Origin: Phycicoccus sp. Soil748
Lineage (GTDB): Bacteria; Actinomycetota; Actinomycetes; Actinomycetales; Dermatophilaceae
Reading direction: 5' to 3'
DNA length: 64,000 nucleotides
Assembly: GCF_001428025.1 (NCBI RefSeq)
Contig: NZ_LMSC01000005.1
Coordinates: 371,224 to 435,223, forward strand
Shown here: positions 8,967-19,798 of the stretch, in pieces
Position numbering within the stretch: position 1 is the first letter of the stretch
Layout: every line of letters starts with the position of its first letter
Notes under the pieces: model-generated
Database searches by the model: none
What the model was told of the DNA's origin: nothing
The model's input: the letters and a program-made list of their open reading frames with translations, nothing else
Position numbers and translations under genes: made by a program

Positions 8967-10423
8967 CGGGGGGCCTCCAGCAGGACGTGGCCATGGTCAC
9001 GACCGAGCTCGCGCCAGCGGTCCTGCTCGACGAGCGCGGCCCGGACGGGGGAATCGGACGGCACCAGCGCGACCGTCACGCCTCGTTCGCGCACGTAGGC
9101 GTCCCAGCCGGGGTCCGCGGACATGGCACCGATGAAGTCCTTGACCTGATGCGCTGAGTAGGACTCGACGCGCAGGTCGTAGACGGGGCGCAGCTGCGGT
9201 GCGGCATACATGAGCCACCCGCTGGTGTCACCGTCGACGAGGACCGTGGTGTCCGCGGGCAGCGCGGTGAGACGGGAGGTGAGGCCGAGCGGGACCCCGA
9301 CCGGGGTGTCGGCACGGGCCGCCGCCACGGGTCCCGCGACGACCATGCCGACAAGGGTGGCAGCGGCCCACGCCGCCGTCGTCCGGCTGAGCACGCGCCC
9401 CCGCCGGGGGAGCGCGTCGCGGGGGGCTCCCTCACGGCTGCGCAGCGCCGCCTCGACGGCGGTGGCGGTTAGGGGGACGGCGACGAAGGCCGCGACCGCC
9501 ACGGTGCGCTCCATGGTCAGGGCCAGCGCGCAGCCCACGACGACCAGCACCACGTGCCAGCCGGGCATCCGACGTCCTAGCGCGACCCAGCAGAGCCACG
9601 CCACCGCGAGCAGCGCCAGCGCTGCGAGCACGTGCGGCGACCGCACCGAGGACGGCATCCACTCCTGCACGAACTGGCGCCCTTGGCCACTGACCGCGAA
9701 AGGCGTCAGCAGCAGCCGGGGGCCGATGGGCGTCAGGGCAGCCGCGGCCGCGCAGGCCGCGAGCAGCCCGACGAGCCGCAGCGCCACCTGTCGCCCGACG
9801 CTCCCGGACACGATGACGCAGAGCGCGACGATGCCACCGACCGCGGCGCCGGTCGCCCAGATGCCGTGGACGCACGCGGCGAGCCAGGTCAGCGGCACCA
9901 GCCACCAGCGAGCCTGGTGGTCCTGCGCCGTGCGCCACCAGGCGGCCAGCACCGGGACGAGCAGTACGAAGCCGGCAAGCTGCGGTCGCTCCGTAAGGGA
10001 GGGCCAGGCGGCGAAGACCGCCACAGCGGTCGTGGCGGCAGCCACCCAGGGGCGGGCCAGGGTATGAGCCCAGAGCAGCAGCGCCAGGGCGAGCACGCCG
10101 ATGGCGGCGGCGCGCTCCCACGCCACCAGGGGGGCACCGAGGTGCGGGTAGAGCCAGACCGTCACCACCGACGGCAGCCACTGCGTCGGGACGTAGGCGT
10201 GCGAGGCCAGCGGCGCCCACGGGTCCGGGAGGGCGAAGCGCCCGCCGCCCGCGAGGAAGGCGCCGACCTTGAGGTGCAGCCAGGGGCTGGGGTCGCTCAC
10301 GGGTCGCACCGCCAGCACCGGCAGCGCCGCCAGCAGGAGGGGGAGCGCGACGCGGGTCAGCAGTGGCCCCGCCGCACCGGGCGCCCGGGCGCGCAGGCGT
10401 GCGCGGTAGGGGGCGGACGGCAT
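8963..10423 (-). CDS. Polytopic membrane protein, GT-C-like paralogue
   Basis: 486 residues, first gene of the operon that ends at 6265. It has many hydrophobic helices, the loop motif PSPWLHLKVG then PTQWLPS, and a soluble C-terminus with VDGDTSGWLMYAAP. ATG at 10423 is preferred because GGGAGAG sits about 9-11 bases upstream. It is divergent from flp (10625) across 201 bases. Its function is unknown. It could be a glycosyltransferase or an oligosaccharide-lipid handling protein working with the PIG-V-like enzyme downstream. Confidence 0.65.
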   Translation of the reverse strand: MPSAPYRARLRARAPGAAGPLLTRVALPLLLAALPVLAVRPVSDPSPWLHLKVGAFLAGGGRFALPDPWAPLASHAYVPTQWLPSVVTVWLYPHLGAPLVAWERAAAIGVLALALLLWAHTLARPWVAAATTAVAVFAAWPSLTERPQLAGFVLLVPVLAAWWRTAQDHQARWWLVPLTWLAACVHGIWATGAAVGGIVALCVIVSGSVGRQVALRLVGLLAACAAAAALTPIGPRLLLTPFAVSGQGRQFVQEWMPSSVRSPHVLAALALLAVAWLCWVALGRRMPGWHVVLVVVGCALALTMERTVAVAAFVAVPLTATAVEAALRSREGAPRDALPRRGRVLSRTTAAWAAATLVGMVVAGPVAAARADTPVGVPLGLTSRLTALPADTTVLVDGDTSGWLMYAAPQLRPVYDLRVESYSAHQVKDFIGAMSADPGWDAYVRERGVTVALVPSDSPVRAALVEQDRWRELGRDHGHVLLEAPR

Positions 10424-10624
10424 ACCGCAAGTCTCTCCCGTCCCAGCCGTCCCATGTCGGTTGCCACACCACATCGGCCGTTCGGACGACCTTCCGGGTA
10501 CGAAGAGCCCACGCCATCGTGACGGGACGGCCGATTCGCGAAGGGTGCACCGACTGACAACCTTCTGCGTGCTGGGGCAAGTCCGTCCCGGCAGCCCGTT
10601 GGTCTTGAAAGGACACCCAGCAAC

Positions 10625-10792
10625 ATGACCAAGTACATCGCCAAGTTCCAGACGAAGATGAACGAGCGCGGCGCGACCGCGGTCGAGTACGGCCTCATGG
10701 TCGCCCTCATCGCCATCGTCATCATCGTCGCCGTCGCCCTCCTGGGTGGCAACCTCTCCGGCCTCTTCAACAAGGTCGCCGGCAGCGTCTGA
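10625..10792 (+). CDS. flp: Flp-type major pilin
   Basis: A 55-residue prepilin. A short basic leader ends in NERGATAVEYGLMVALIAI: a Gly cleavage site with E21-Y22 following, the Flp/type IVb signature, and then one long hydrophobic helix. The tail GGNLSGLFNKVAGSV is typical. AAAGGA lies 11 bases before the ATG. It is the first gene of Tad locus 1 and precedes a hairpin and a second pilin gene. Cleavage needs a TadV-type prepilin peptidase, which is not in this window. Confidence 0.92.
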   Translation: MTKYIAKFQTKMNERGATAVEYGLMVALIAIVIIVAVALLGGNLSGLFNKVAGSV

Positions 10793-10803
10793 TCGAACTA
10801 GAA

Positions 10804-10824
10804 CAACGGGCTCTCAGCCCGTTG
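10804..10824 (+). terminator. Hairpin between the two pilin genes
   Basis: A perfect 9-bp inverted repeat: CAACGGGCT at 10804-10812, loop CTC, AGCCCGTTG at 10816-10824. No T-run follows, so full termination is not expected. The position, 12 bases after flp and 15 before the next start, suggests it stabilises or attenuates the transcript so that the major pilin is made in excess over downstream assembly genes. Confidence 0.5.
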
Positions 10825-10838
10825 ATCGAGGAGGCACA

Positions 10839-11093
10839 GTGAACGCACCCATGGCTTGCAGAAGGGCATCCAGGCGATGCCGCGCTCAGGTGGTGACCGT
10901 GTTCGCAGCGGCCTCAGTCAGCGAGCTGGACCGCGGTCGTCCCGGCAGACGCCGGGGCGACCGCGGGGCCACCGCCGTCGAGTACGCGCTGATGGTGGGT
11001 CTCATCGCGCTGGTGATCGTCGTCTCCGTCACGTTGTTCGGGAACAACGTCGTCACCCTCTTCCATGTGCCTGACAGCGTCTTCAACCCGTAA
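10839..11093 (+). CDS. Second Flp-type pilin-like protein
   Basis: An 84-residue prepilin-like protein. The leader is unusually long (about 45 residues, arginine-rich) and ends in RGATAVEYALMVGLIALVIVV, again with the G/xxxxEY pattern of Flp pilins. The tail LFGNNVVTLFHVPDSVFNP differs from that of the first pilin. The GTG start at 10839 has GGAGG 5-6 bases upstream; earlier in-frame starts would overlap flp. It may be a minor pilin or an alternative subunit. It is followed closely by cpaB. Confidence 0.85.
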   Translation: MNAPMACRRASRRCRAQVVTVFAAASVSELDRGRPGRRRGDRGATAVEYALMVGLIALVIVVSVTLFGNNVVTLFHVPDSVFNP

Positions 11094-11121
11094 CCGCTCG
11101 AACACCGAGGACTGAACACCT

Positions 11122-11910
11122 ATGGGACGCAGAATCGTCGCCATCTTCGCTGCTGTCGCCGTCGCCCTGGTGGGTGTCGCGGCAGTGCTGCTGTATGCGC
11201 GCGGAGCCGACGCCCGCGCCGTGGCGTCGCAGCAGCCCACCAACGTCTACGTGGTCCAGTCGGTGGTCCCGGCGGGCACGACGCTGAAGGACGCCGTCCA
11301 GAACGGCCTCATCATCAAGACCTCCGTCGCCGCGAAGGGCGTCCCCGCGGGCGCCCTGTCCGCCGTCGACGGCAGCAACGGTGGCTACTTCGCCACGACC
11401 GACATCCAGCCCGGCGAGTATGTCCTCGCCGCACGCTTCGGCGCCAAGCCAGTCGGAGAGAAGGCAATCGAGGTCCCTGCCGGAATGGTCGCCGTCTCCG
11501 TGGCACTCGGCGACGCCAACCGGGTCGGGACCTTCGTGACGCCCGGCTCCAAGGTCGTCCTTTTCGACACATACACCCCGGTGGCCGCCAAGGCGTCCAC
11601 TGCCAGCAGCAGCTCCTCGAACAACTCCACGACGGCCAGCGGCCAGAGCACCCGGGTGCTGCTCGACGACGTCCTCGTCATTGCCATGGGCGAGGCCTCT
11701 CTCACGCCGGCGCAGACCACGACCGCCGACGGAGAGCCGGCTCCCGCGCCGGTGCGTGGCGCGCTCATGACCGTCGCGCTGTCGCCAGCGGACGCCACCC
11801 GGCTCGTGCACGGCATCCAGACCGGGACGCTGTACGCCGCCCTGCGTGGCACCGATGCCAAGATCGACCTCGGCAAGGTTGTCTCCGAAGCATCACTCTT
11901 CTCCAAGTAG
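11122..11910 (+). CDS. cpaB: CpaB/RcpC pilus assembly protein (SAF domain)
   Basis: 262 residues. One N-terminal membrane helix (about 4-25), then a SAF domain (about 42-105: NVYVVQSVVPAGTTL and IQPGEYVLAARF) and an RcpC-type C-terminal domain with a serine-rich insert around residue 160-175. CpaB/RcpC is the periplasmic or outside component of Tad systems. It sits 28 bases after the second pilin and 9 bases before cpaE, in the order normal for actinobacterial tad operons. Confidence 0.88.
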   Translation: MGRRIVAIFAAVAVALVGVAAVLLYARGADARAVASQQPTNVYVVQSVVPAGTTLKDAVQNGLIIKTSVAAKGVPAGALSAVDGSNGGYFATTDIQPGEYVLAARFGAKPVGEKAIEVPAGMVAVSVALGDANRVGTFVTPGSKVVLFDTYTPVAAKASTASSSSSNNSTTASGQSTRVLLDDVLVIAMGEASLTPAQTTTADGEPAPAPVRGALMTVALSPADATRLVHGIQTGTLYAALRGTDAKIDLGKVVSEASLFSK

Positions 11911-11919
11911 GAGCACGTC

Positions 11920-13118
11920 ATGACCCTGTTGTGGGATGCAGACCCCGCGGCCACCGACCGCTACGACTTCGCGGTCGGGCAGGTGACCCGGGTGGACACC
12001 CAGGCCGCCATGGTGCGAGCCCTGGAGGAGGCGCCCGAGGAGCAGCTCGTCCTCATCGGCCCCGATGTCGACATGGAGGGTGCCTGCCAGTTCAGCGAGT
12101 TCTGCCGGGTCGAGCGCCCCAACCTCGGGGTGCTCCTGCTGCGCCGGCGCCTGGACGTCAACGTCCTCGGCCAGGCGCTGCGCTCCGGCGTGCGCGAGGT
12201 CATCACGGCCGACGACCTCACCGGTCTCGCCGACGCCGCACGTCGCAGCCGTGAAATCTCCTCGCGCGTCGCCGGCCACGCCGGGGACACCGCGGGCAGC
12301 ACGCGCTCGGCACGTGTCGTCACCATCTTCTCCGCCAAGGGCGGCGTCGGGAAGACGACCTTCGCCACAAACCTCAGCACCTACCTCGCCTCCACCGGCT
12401 CCAAGGTGCTGCTCATCGACCTGGACCTGGCGTTCGGCGACGTGGGCATCAGCCTGCAGATGCTGCCGCAGAACTCGATCATCGACCTGGTCGGCATGGC
12501 AGGCCACATCGACGAGCAGGCCATCAAGTCGGTCGTCACCAAGCACGACAGCGGCCTCGACACGATCAGCGCCCCGGCCGAGCCCAGTGACGCAGACCGC
12601 ATCCCCGGCTCGATCGTCGGGGAGCTCATCCGCGTGGCCAAGCGCCACTACGACTACGTGCTGCTCGACACCCCGCCGGCCTTCACCTCCCACGTCCTTG
12701 CGGGCTTCGACGACAGCGACCTGCTCGTCCTCATCGCCACCCTCGACATCCCGGCGGTGAAGAACCTGCGCCTCACCCTCGACACGCTCGACCTGCTCGG
12801 CAACCCCAAGGACACCCGCCTCATCGTCCTCAACCGCTCCGACGCCAAGGTGGGCCTGCGCGCCGAGGACGTCGTCGCCGCGCTCAAGCAGGACATCGCG
12901 ATCATGGTCCCCAACAGCACGGCGGTCCCGGCCTCGGTCAACCGCGGTGTGCCGATCATCCTCGACGAGCCGAAGCACCCCGTCAGCGTCGCCCTGCGCG
13001 AGCTGGCCGAGAAGTTCGTCCGCACGCCCGAGCCCAGCACCCGTGCCGACGGCCAGAAGTCCTCGGAGGCCGGCAGCGGTCGCTCGAGCCGCTGGTCGCT
13101 CTCCCGAGGAGGTAACCG

Positions 13119-13122
<4 letters not shown>
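11920..13122 (+). CDS. cpaE: CpaE/TadZ-like pilus localisation ATPase
   Basis: 400 residues. An atypical receiver-like N-terminal domain (1-120) is followed by a MinD/ParA ATPase with an intact deviant Walker A motif, K140-GGVGKTT, and a switch region LLIDLDLAFGDVGI. CpaE/TadZ places the pilus machine at a cell site. The stop overlaps the ATG of cpaF (ATGA). Compare the related protein at 33908-35191, in which the P-loop lysine is replaced by arginine. Confidence 0.9.
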
Positions 13123-14494
<1,372 letters not shown>

Positions 14495-14495
<1 letters not shown>

Positions 14496-16471
14496 TGCGC
14501 TTCTCCCTCCCGCGCAGGCTCGGCGCCGCCGTGGCGCTGGCCTCCGTGGCGCTGCTCTCGGGGGTCTCCTCCGCCGGCGCAGCCCAGGCCCCGACCGTGA
14601 ACATCACGGGCATCGAGGCCAAGAACGGCAACCTCGTCGGCCTCATCTCCGCCAGCGGCGGTGCCGACATCAACCCGGCCCTCACGGTCACGGTTTCCGG
14701 CAAGGACCACCCCGTCGACGCCATCACGTCGGGCCAGGGGTCACCGGTCGCCAGGACCGCCGTGATCGTCGTGGACACCAGCGGCTCGATGGGTGAGCCA
14801 GGCATGGCCACTGTCCGCACCGCCGTCGCAGCCTTCCTCAAGAGCGTGCCGGACGACGTCCGGGTGGGCGTGGTGTCGTTCTCCGGCAAGGCCGTCACCA
14901 ACCTCGTGCCCACCGCCGACCACGGCAAGGTGCAGTCTGCGGTCAACGCCCTGAAGGCCAACGGCGAGACGGCCCTGTACGACGGCGTCCAGCTCGCCGT
15001 GCGCACCCTCGGCACCAAGGGGGAGCGCAGCATCCTGCTCCTCTCCGACGGGGGCGACACCGCGAGCCGGAGCACCCAGGCAGCCGCCACGGCCGCGCTC
15101 AAGTCCGGCGGGGTCCGCGCCGAGGCCGTGTCCTTCAAGTCCAACGAGGGCAACGTCGCGGTGCTCAAGGGCTTCACGTCCGCCGGCGGCGGGTCGGTGG
15201 TCTCCGCTGCCAACGCCGGCGCGGTCGCCAGCGCCTTCACCAGCGCCGCGCAGACCCTTGCCTCCCAGCTCACCTTCTCCATGCCGCTGCCCCCGGGCGT
15301 CACCGCGGTCCAGAACATCAAGATCTCCGGCGAGGCAGGCGGCGCGAAGTTCGCTACCACCGCCCTGGTCGACTTCGGCGACGGTGTGCCCGTCGCCACG
15401 CCCACCTCCACCACGGCCGCCAAGACGCCGATCACCGGGCCCACCGAGGACGTCGTCAAGGCCACGTCGCCCGGCTCGAAGATCCTCGGCCTTTCGCCCA
15501 TGGTGCTGCTGGCCGTCGGTGCGGTCTTCCTGGCGCTGGTGCTGTTCGGGCTCGCACTGTCCAGCTCGTCCTTCAAGTCCGGGCGCCAGACCCGCGTCGA
15601 GAACATCGACCGCTACGTTGCCCCGGGTGCCGCCCCGAAGAAGAAGGACCGCCAGCGCGCGGTCTCCGAGAACCTCGTCTTCTTCGGCGATAAGGTGATG
15701 GAGGGTCGCGAGTCGACCGGCAAGACCATGGCACTCATCGAGCGCGCCGACCTCCCGCTGCGACCCGGTGAGTGGTGGGTGCTGCGGATCGTGGCCGTCG
15801 TGGTCGGGGTCGCCGTCTCCATGACGCTCATCCGGGGAGGGCTGATCATGACCCTCGTCGCGGCCCTGATCGGTGTCGTGCTCGGCCTGCTCGCCCCGGC
15901 GTTCGTCCTGCGGTTCCTTGCCAAGCGCCGTGCCAAGAAGTTCGACCACCAGCTCCCCGACGTGCTCACCCTCGTCGCCAGCAGCCTCAGCACCGGCTTC
16001 TCCCTCCCGCAGGCACTCGACGCCGTCGCCAAGGACGCTGCAGACCCCGCGGCCAAGGAGTTCGCGCGGGCGCTGGCCGAGACCCGCATCGGCGCCGACA
16101 TCGCCGACGCCCTCGAGCGGATGGCCGACCGGATGGACAGCGGCAACATGCGTTGGACCGCCATGGCGATCCGCATCCAACGCGAGGTCGGTGGCAACCT
16201 GGCCGAGACCATGCGCACCACCGCCAAGACGCTGCGCGAACGCGAGGAGCTCGGCCGCCACGTGCGGGCCCTGTCCGCCGAGGGACGGCTCTCCGCCTAC
16301 ATCCTCATCGGCCTGCCGATCGGCATCTTCTTCTACACGATGCAGACCAACCGGGCCTACGTCGAGCTGCTCTGGACGCGCCCCCTGGGCCTCATGATGA
16401 TGGCGGCCGGATTGGTCTCTCTCGGCATCGGTGTCTTCTGGATGCGTAAAGTCGTGGATGTGAAGGTCTGA
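14495..16471 (+). CDS. tadB: VWA-TadB fusion pilus protein
   Basis: 658 residues, about twice the usual TadB length. A Sec-type signal sequence (1-31, ending SSAGAAQA) leads an exported von Willebrand factor A domain (about 86-255) with a MIDAS: DTSGSMG at 94-100 and LLSDGGDT around 182-189. A linker and a transmembrane helix (about 332-356) return the chain to the cytoplasm. From about 365 a complete TadB/type II secretion F domain follows, with KKFDHQLPDVLTLVASSLSTG and two C-terminal helices. ATG at 14495 has GGGGGA upstream; TTG at 14492 is the alternative. The VWA part may bind a ligand or pilin outside the cell; that is inference. Confidence 0.88.
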
Positions 16472-16472
16472 G

Positions 16473-17396
16473 ATGGGAACCATGTTGCTGATCGTCGGCC
16501 TCGTCGCCATCGCCGGGGCGCTCGTCACCATCGTCATCGCCGCCTCCTCGGGGGCTGGACAAACCACCGGCGTCGCCCGGTCCCTCGAGCTCATCGAGAA
16601 GACCATCGACCGTCGCGAGGTGAGCAAGTCGGACCTGCCCGCCATGGAGCGGCTCGTGGCACCCGTACTCGCCAGGACCCGCGCGATCGCCTCCAAGCTG
16701 TCGCCCACGGGTACTCAGGAGGGCCTGACGCGCCGGCTGGACCTGGCGGGAAACCCCGGCACCTGGACCGCCGAGCGGATCATGGGTGGCAAGGGAGCCG
16801 GCCTGCTCATCGGGGCTGTCCTCGGCCTCGCGTTCGGCGGCTTCAGCCCCAAGGGCCTGCTCATCGCCCTCGGTGCCGCGGCGGCCGGTTTCTACCTGCC
16901 CGACCTGCTGCTCATGAACGTCGGCCAGAAGCGCCAGGAGGAGCTGCGCCTCGGCCTGGCCGATGCCCTCGACATGCTCACCGTCTGTGTGGAGGCCGGG
17001 CAGGGCTTCGACGCCGCCCTCATGCAGGTGGCCAAGTCCACCACCGGACCCATCTCCGGCGAGTTCGCCCGCGTGCTGTCGGAGATCCAGATCGGCAAGT
17101 CGCGTGGCCAGGCGTTCAGCTCGCTCGCCACCCGAACCACGGTCGCTGAGGCGAAGACGTTCGTCAGCGCCCTGGTCCAGGCGGACCGCCTCGGCCTGCC
17201 CATCGGCAGCGTGCTGCGCGAGCAGTCCAACCAGATGCGCCTCGTGCGTCGTCAGCGCGCCGAGGAGAAGGCGCAGAAGGTGCCGGTGAAGATCCTGTTC
17301 CCGATGCTCCTGTGCATCTTCCCGGCACTGTTCATCGTCATCATCGGCCCCGGCGCCATCAAGATTGTCGATGCCTTCAGCGGCGGCGGCCTCTGA
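16473..17396 (+). CDS. tadC: TadC inner-membrane platform protein
   Basis: 307 residues. An N-terminal membrane helix, a cytoplasmic stretch, paired helices (about 109-145), the type II secretion F domain with LADALDMLTVCVEAGQGFDAAL, and a C-terminal helix region LFPMLLCIFPALFIVII. TadC pairs with TadB as the platform on which CpaF acts. It starts one base after the TadB stop and is the last gene of locus 1. No peptidase or TadE gene follows; tadE/tadG lie at 108-1801. Confidence 0.93.
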   Translation: MGTMLLIVGLVAIAGALVTIVIAASSGAGQTTGVARSLELIEKTIDRREVSKSDLPAMERLVAPVLARTRAIASKLSPTGTQEGLTRRLDLAGNPGTWTAERIMGGKGAGLLIGAVLGLAFGGFSPKGLLIALGAAAAGFYLPDLLLMNVGQKRQEELRLGLADALDMLTVCVEAGQGFDAALMQVAKSTTGPISGEFARVLSEIQIGKSRGQAFSSLATRTTVAEAKTFVSALVQADRLGLPIGSVLREQSNQMRLVRRQRAEEKAQKVPVKILFPMLLCIFPALFIVIIGPGAIKIVDAFSGGGL

Positions 17397-17418
17397 CCTC
17401 AGCCGGGGCGATCAGGCG

Positions 17419-18069
17419 TCAGCGGCGGGTGTGGCCGACGGACTCCGAGCGGACCAGCCCCAGGCGCAGCGCGGCCATGACCGCGGACGCGCGGTTGTGG
17501 GCCCCGAGCTTCTCGTAGACCTTCGAGACGTGGGTCTTGACCGTCGACTCGCTCATGTAGAGGCGCTTGGCCACCGCGGCGATCGAGTCGCCGGCGACGA
17601 GGCGGTCGAGCACCTCAGCCTCGCGCGGCGTCAGCTTGGGCTTGTCGTTGGAGTCGCGACGGCGCAGCGCCTCGGCGAGCCCGGTGGCCATGAAGGCGTC
17701 GGGGGCCACCGCGGCACGACGGACCGCGGCGATGACCTCGTCCGAGGGGGCCGACTTCAGCACCAGCGCGGAGGCCCCCAGGTCGAGGGCCTCCAGCAGG
17801 GTCTCGTCGTCGTTGTGCATGGTCAGCACGACGATGCCGAGCCGCGGGGAGGCTTCGCGGGCCGCCCGGGCGAGCACCAGCCCTGACCCGTCGGGCATCG
17901 AGACGTCGACCACGAGCACGTGGATGAGGCTGTGGGCGAGGACGGTGCGCCCTTCGGCGATGCCCCCGGCCTGGCCGACGACGGCGAGGTCGGGCTCGCT
18001 GTCGATCATGCGGCACACGGCCTCGCGGACAAGGGTGTGATCGTCGATCACCACGACGTTGATGGTCAT
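17419..18069 (-). CDS. NarL/LuxR-family response regulator
   Basis: 216 residues. The receiver domain has acidic D9-D10 and phosphoacceptor D55 in VLVVDVSMPDGSG. The C-terminal LuxR-type helix-turn-helix (about 150-205) has LTPREAEVLDRLVAG and MSESTVKTHVSKVYEKL. It overlaps the upstream histidine kinase gene by four bases, so the pair is co-translated. It is convergent with the Tad operon and only 22 bases from tadC, which suggests but does not prove control of the pilus. Confidence 0.9.
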   Translation of the reverse strand: MTINVVVIDDHTLVREAVCRMIDSEPDLAVVGQAGGIAEGRTVLAHSLIHVLVVDVSMPDGSGLVLARAAREASPRLGIVVLTMHNDDETLLEALDLGASALVLKSAPSDEVIAAVRRAAVAPDAFMATGLAEALRRRDSNDKPKLTPREAEVLDRLVAGDSIAAVAKRLYMSESTVKTHVSKVYEKLGAHNRASAVMAALRLGLVRSESVGHTRR

Positions 18070-19679
18070 GACGGCTGGGGGATCCTTTCGTTGGAGAGCG
18101 TGGCCGACGGTGCGGCCCCGCGGCCACGCATGCGCATGCGGACCGCGACACCGTCGCCGGCATACGGCTCGACCGAGATCTCGCCGCCGAGGGTGGTCAG
18201 GGGGTGGTCGGCGAAGTCGCGCGGGCCGAGCGAGCTGGTGCCGTTGTGGGCGACCCAGAGCTCGACGCGCGGGGCCGCGACGTTGAGGCGGACCTCGACG
18301 GTCTCGGCGTTGAGGGAGTGCCGCGCGTCGGCGAGCACCTGGAGGAAGAGGCGGTAGATGAGGACCTCGGTGTGCGCAGGCAGGCGGAACCCGGTCTCGC
18401 TGAGGTGCATCCGGGTGGTCACCCCGGACGTCGACCCGAAGTTCTGCAGGCGGGCACCGATGAGGGCGCCGAGCCCGGTGTCGGGGCGCACGGCAATGCG
18501 GAGGTCGGCGATGTGCAGCCGCAGGTCTGCCAGCACGCGGGACACCTCCACGCGGAGCCCGTCGAGCTCCTCGGCGAGCGGGGAGCCGGTGTCACGGGCC
18601 CTGCGGCGCAGCGAGTCGATGCCGAAGCCGAGCGCCACCATCTCCTGGGCGATCCCGTCGTGCATCTCGCGGGCGAGCCGCTCGCGTTCCTCGAGGCCTG
18701 CTCGTTCGCGCAGCCCGGCGAACAGCACCGACAGGTCGATGTTGGCGGCATGGCGCGAGGCAACCTCGGAGGCTGCAACGAGGTCGTCCTCGGTGAAGGG
18801 CGTCACCAGCGGCCGGTCGGCCACCAGGAGGCCCAGGCGGTCGCCATGGTCGTCGTGGAGGGGCACGACGATGACCGAGCGGGCGACGAGGTCGTCCGCC
18901 CACTCGCACAGCGTCGGGACGCCCTCGTGCCACGTCCGGGCGAGGATCGAGTCGGGCTCCATGGGGTCGGGCCACGGCGTGCGGTCGGCTCCACGGATGG
19001 CCAGCGGCACCGCCGGGTCGTCGCCGTACCCGACGAGGATGGCGCTCCGTGCCGCCCGCATCTGGGCGGCGAGGTCCTGAAGGGCCATCTCGGCCGAGCC
19101 GGGGGCGTCGAAACCCGTGTCTAGGGTCTCGGCGAGCTCGTGGAGGCGACGCAGCAGCAGCCCGGCCTCGGCGGCGATGTTGGGGTCGACGACCGGCTCG
19201 TCGGCCTCCATCCGGTGCGACCACGCGCCGAGCAGCCCGAAGACCAGGGCGAGCAGCGAGGCCAGGGCGATCTGCTGGCCCTCGCCCTCGGAGAGGTGGC
19301 GCAGCCACGCGGACGTGAGGAGACCGGTGACCAGGCCGACCGTGAAGACGGTGAGCGCGCCACGACGGGCAAAGCGCATTCCGGCGTGGAACGCCGGGAT
19401 GAGGATCAGCATCTTGGACCACGCAGGCGCATAGCCCATGGCCACGCCGGCGGTGGCTGCGGCGACGCAGTACAGGGCGAACAGCTGCATCCGCCCGATC
19501 GCGTTGCCGCTCTGGCTGAGGTACTGGAAACCTGAGGCCGCAAGGTCGAGGGTGACGACCAGCAGGATCCAGGGCAGGCCCGGCAGCAGCGAGCCGTCGA
19601 GGGCAGCGAGGAGGGCGGCGAGCACGGCGATGCCGAGGCGAAGTCGCGTCGCCACGGACAGTCGGGGAAGCCACCGCAT
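18066..19679 (-). CDS. NarL-type sensor histidine kinase with degenerate ATP domain
   Basis: 537 residues. About five to six membrane helices (residues 13-155), a GAF-like sensor (about 175-320), then a HisKA_3 domain with phosphoacceptor H340 in REMHDGIAQEM. The catalytic region (about 425-535) is atypical. The N box reads VLADARHS instead of the usual ALTNAxxHA. The G1 motif is replaced by VAHNGTSSLG, and there is no GxGLxxM motif. LGGEISVEPYAGDG is retained. It may be a weak kinase, a phosphatase, or need a partner. ATG at 19679 has GGAGG 5 bases upstream; longer in-frame extensions would run through comF on the other strand. Confidence 0.85.
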   Translation of the reverse strand: MRWLPRLSVATRLRLGIAVLAALLAALDGSLLPGLPWILLVVTLDLAASGFQYLSQSGNAIGRMQLFALYCVAAATAGVAMGYAPAWSKMLILIPAFHAGMRFARRGALTVFTVGLVTGLLTSAWLRHLSEGEGQQIALASLLALVFGLLGAWSHRMEADEPVVDPNIAAEAGLLLRRLHELAETLDTGFDAPGSAEMALQDLAAQMRAARSAILVGYGDDPAVPLAIRGADRTPWPDPMEPDSILARTWHEGVPTLCEWADDLVARSVIVVPLHDDHGDRLGLLVADRPLVTPFTEDDLVAASEVASRHAANIDLSVLFAGLRERAGLEERERLAREMHDGIAQEMVALGFGIDSLRRRARDTGSPLAEELDGLRVEVSRVLADLRLHIADLRIAVRPDTGLGALIGARLQNFGSTSGVTTRMHLSETGFRLPAHTEVLIYRLFLQVLADARHSLNAETVEVRLNVAAPRVELWVAHNGTSSLGPRDFADHPLTTLGGEISVEPYAGDGVAVRMRMRGRGAAPSATLSNERIPQPS

Positions 19680-19798
19680 ACAGCCCTCCCGTCTCACGAC
19701 CTCAGCAGTTGTCCACAGAGCGAGGCTCAGACTAGTCGTGTCCTCAGGTTTACGTCGGCTGAAACAGCACCAACACTCCGTGAGCACACACTCCTGCC

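Noticed and set aside
6265-9000. A single 911-codon open frame on the minus strand
   Set aside because: Only the part from 7497 down has real membrane-protein sequence; the rest is the shadow of the gene at 7494-8966. The GTGA overlap at 7494-7497 marks the true start.
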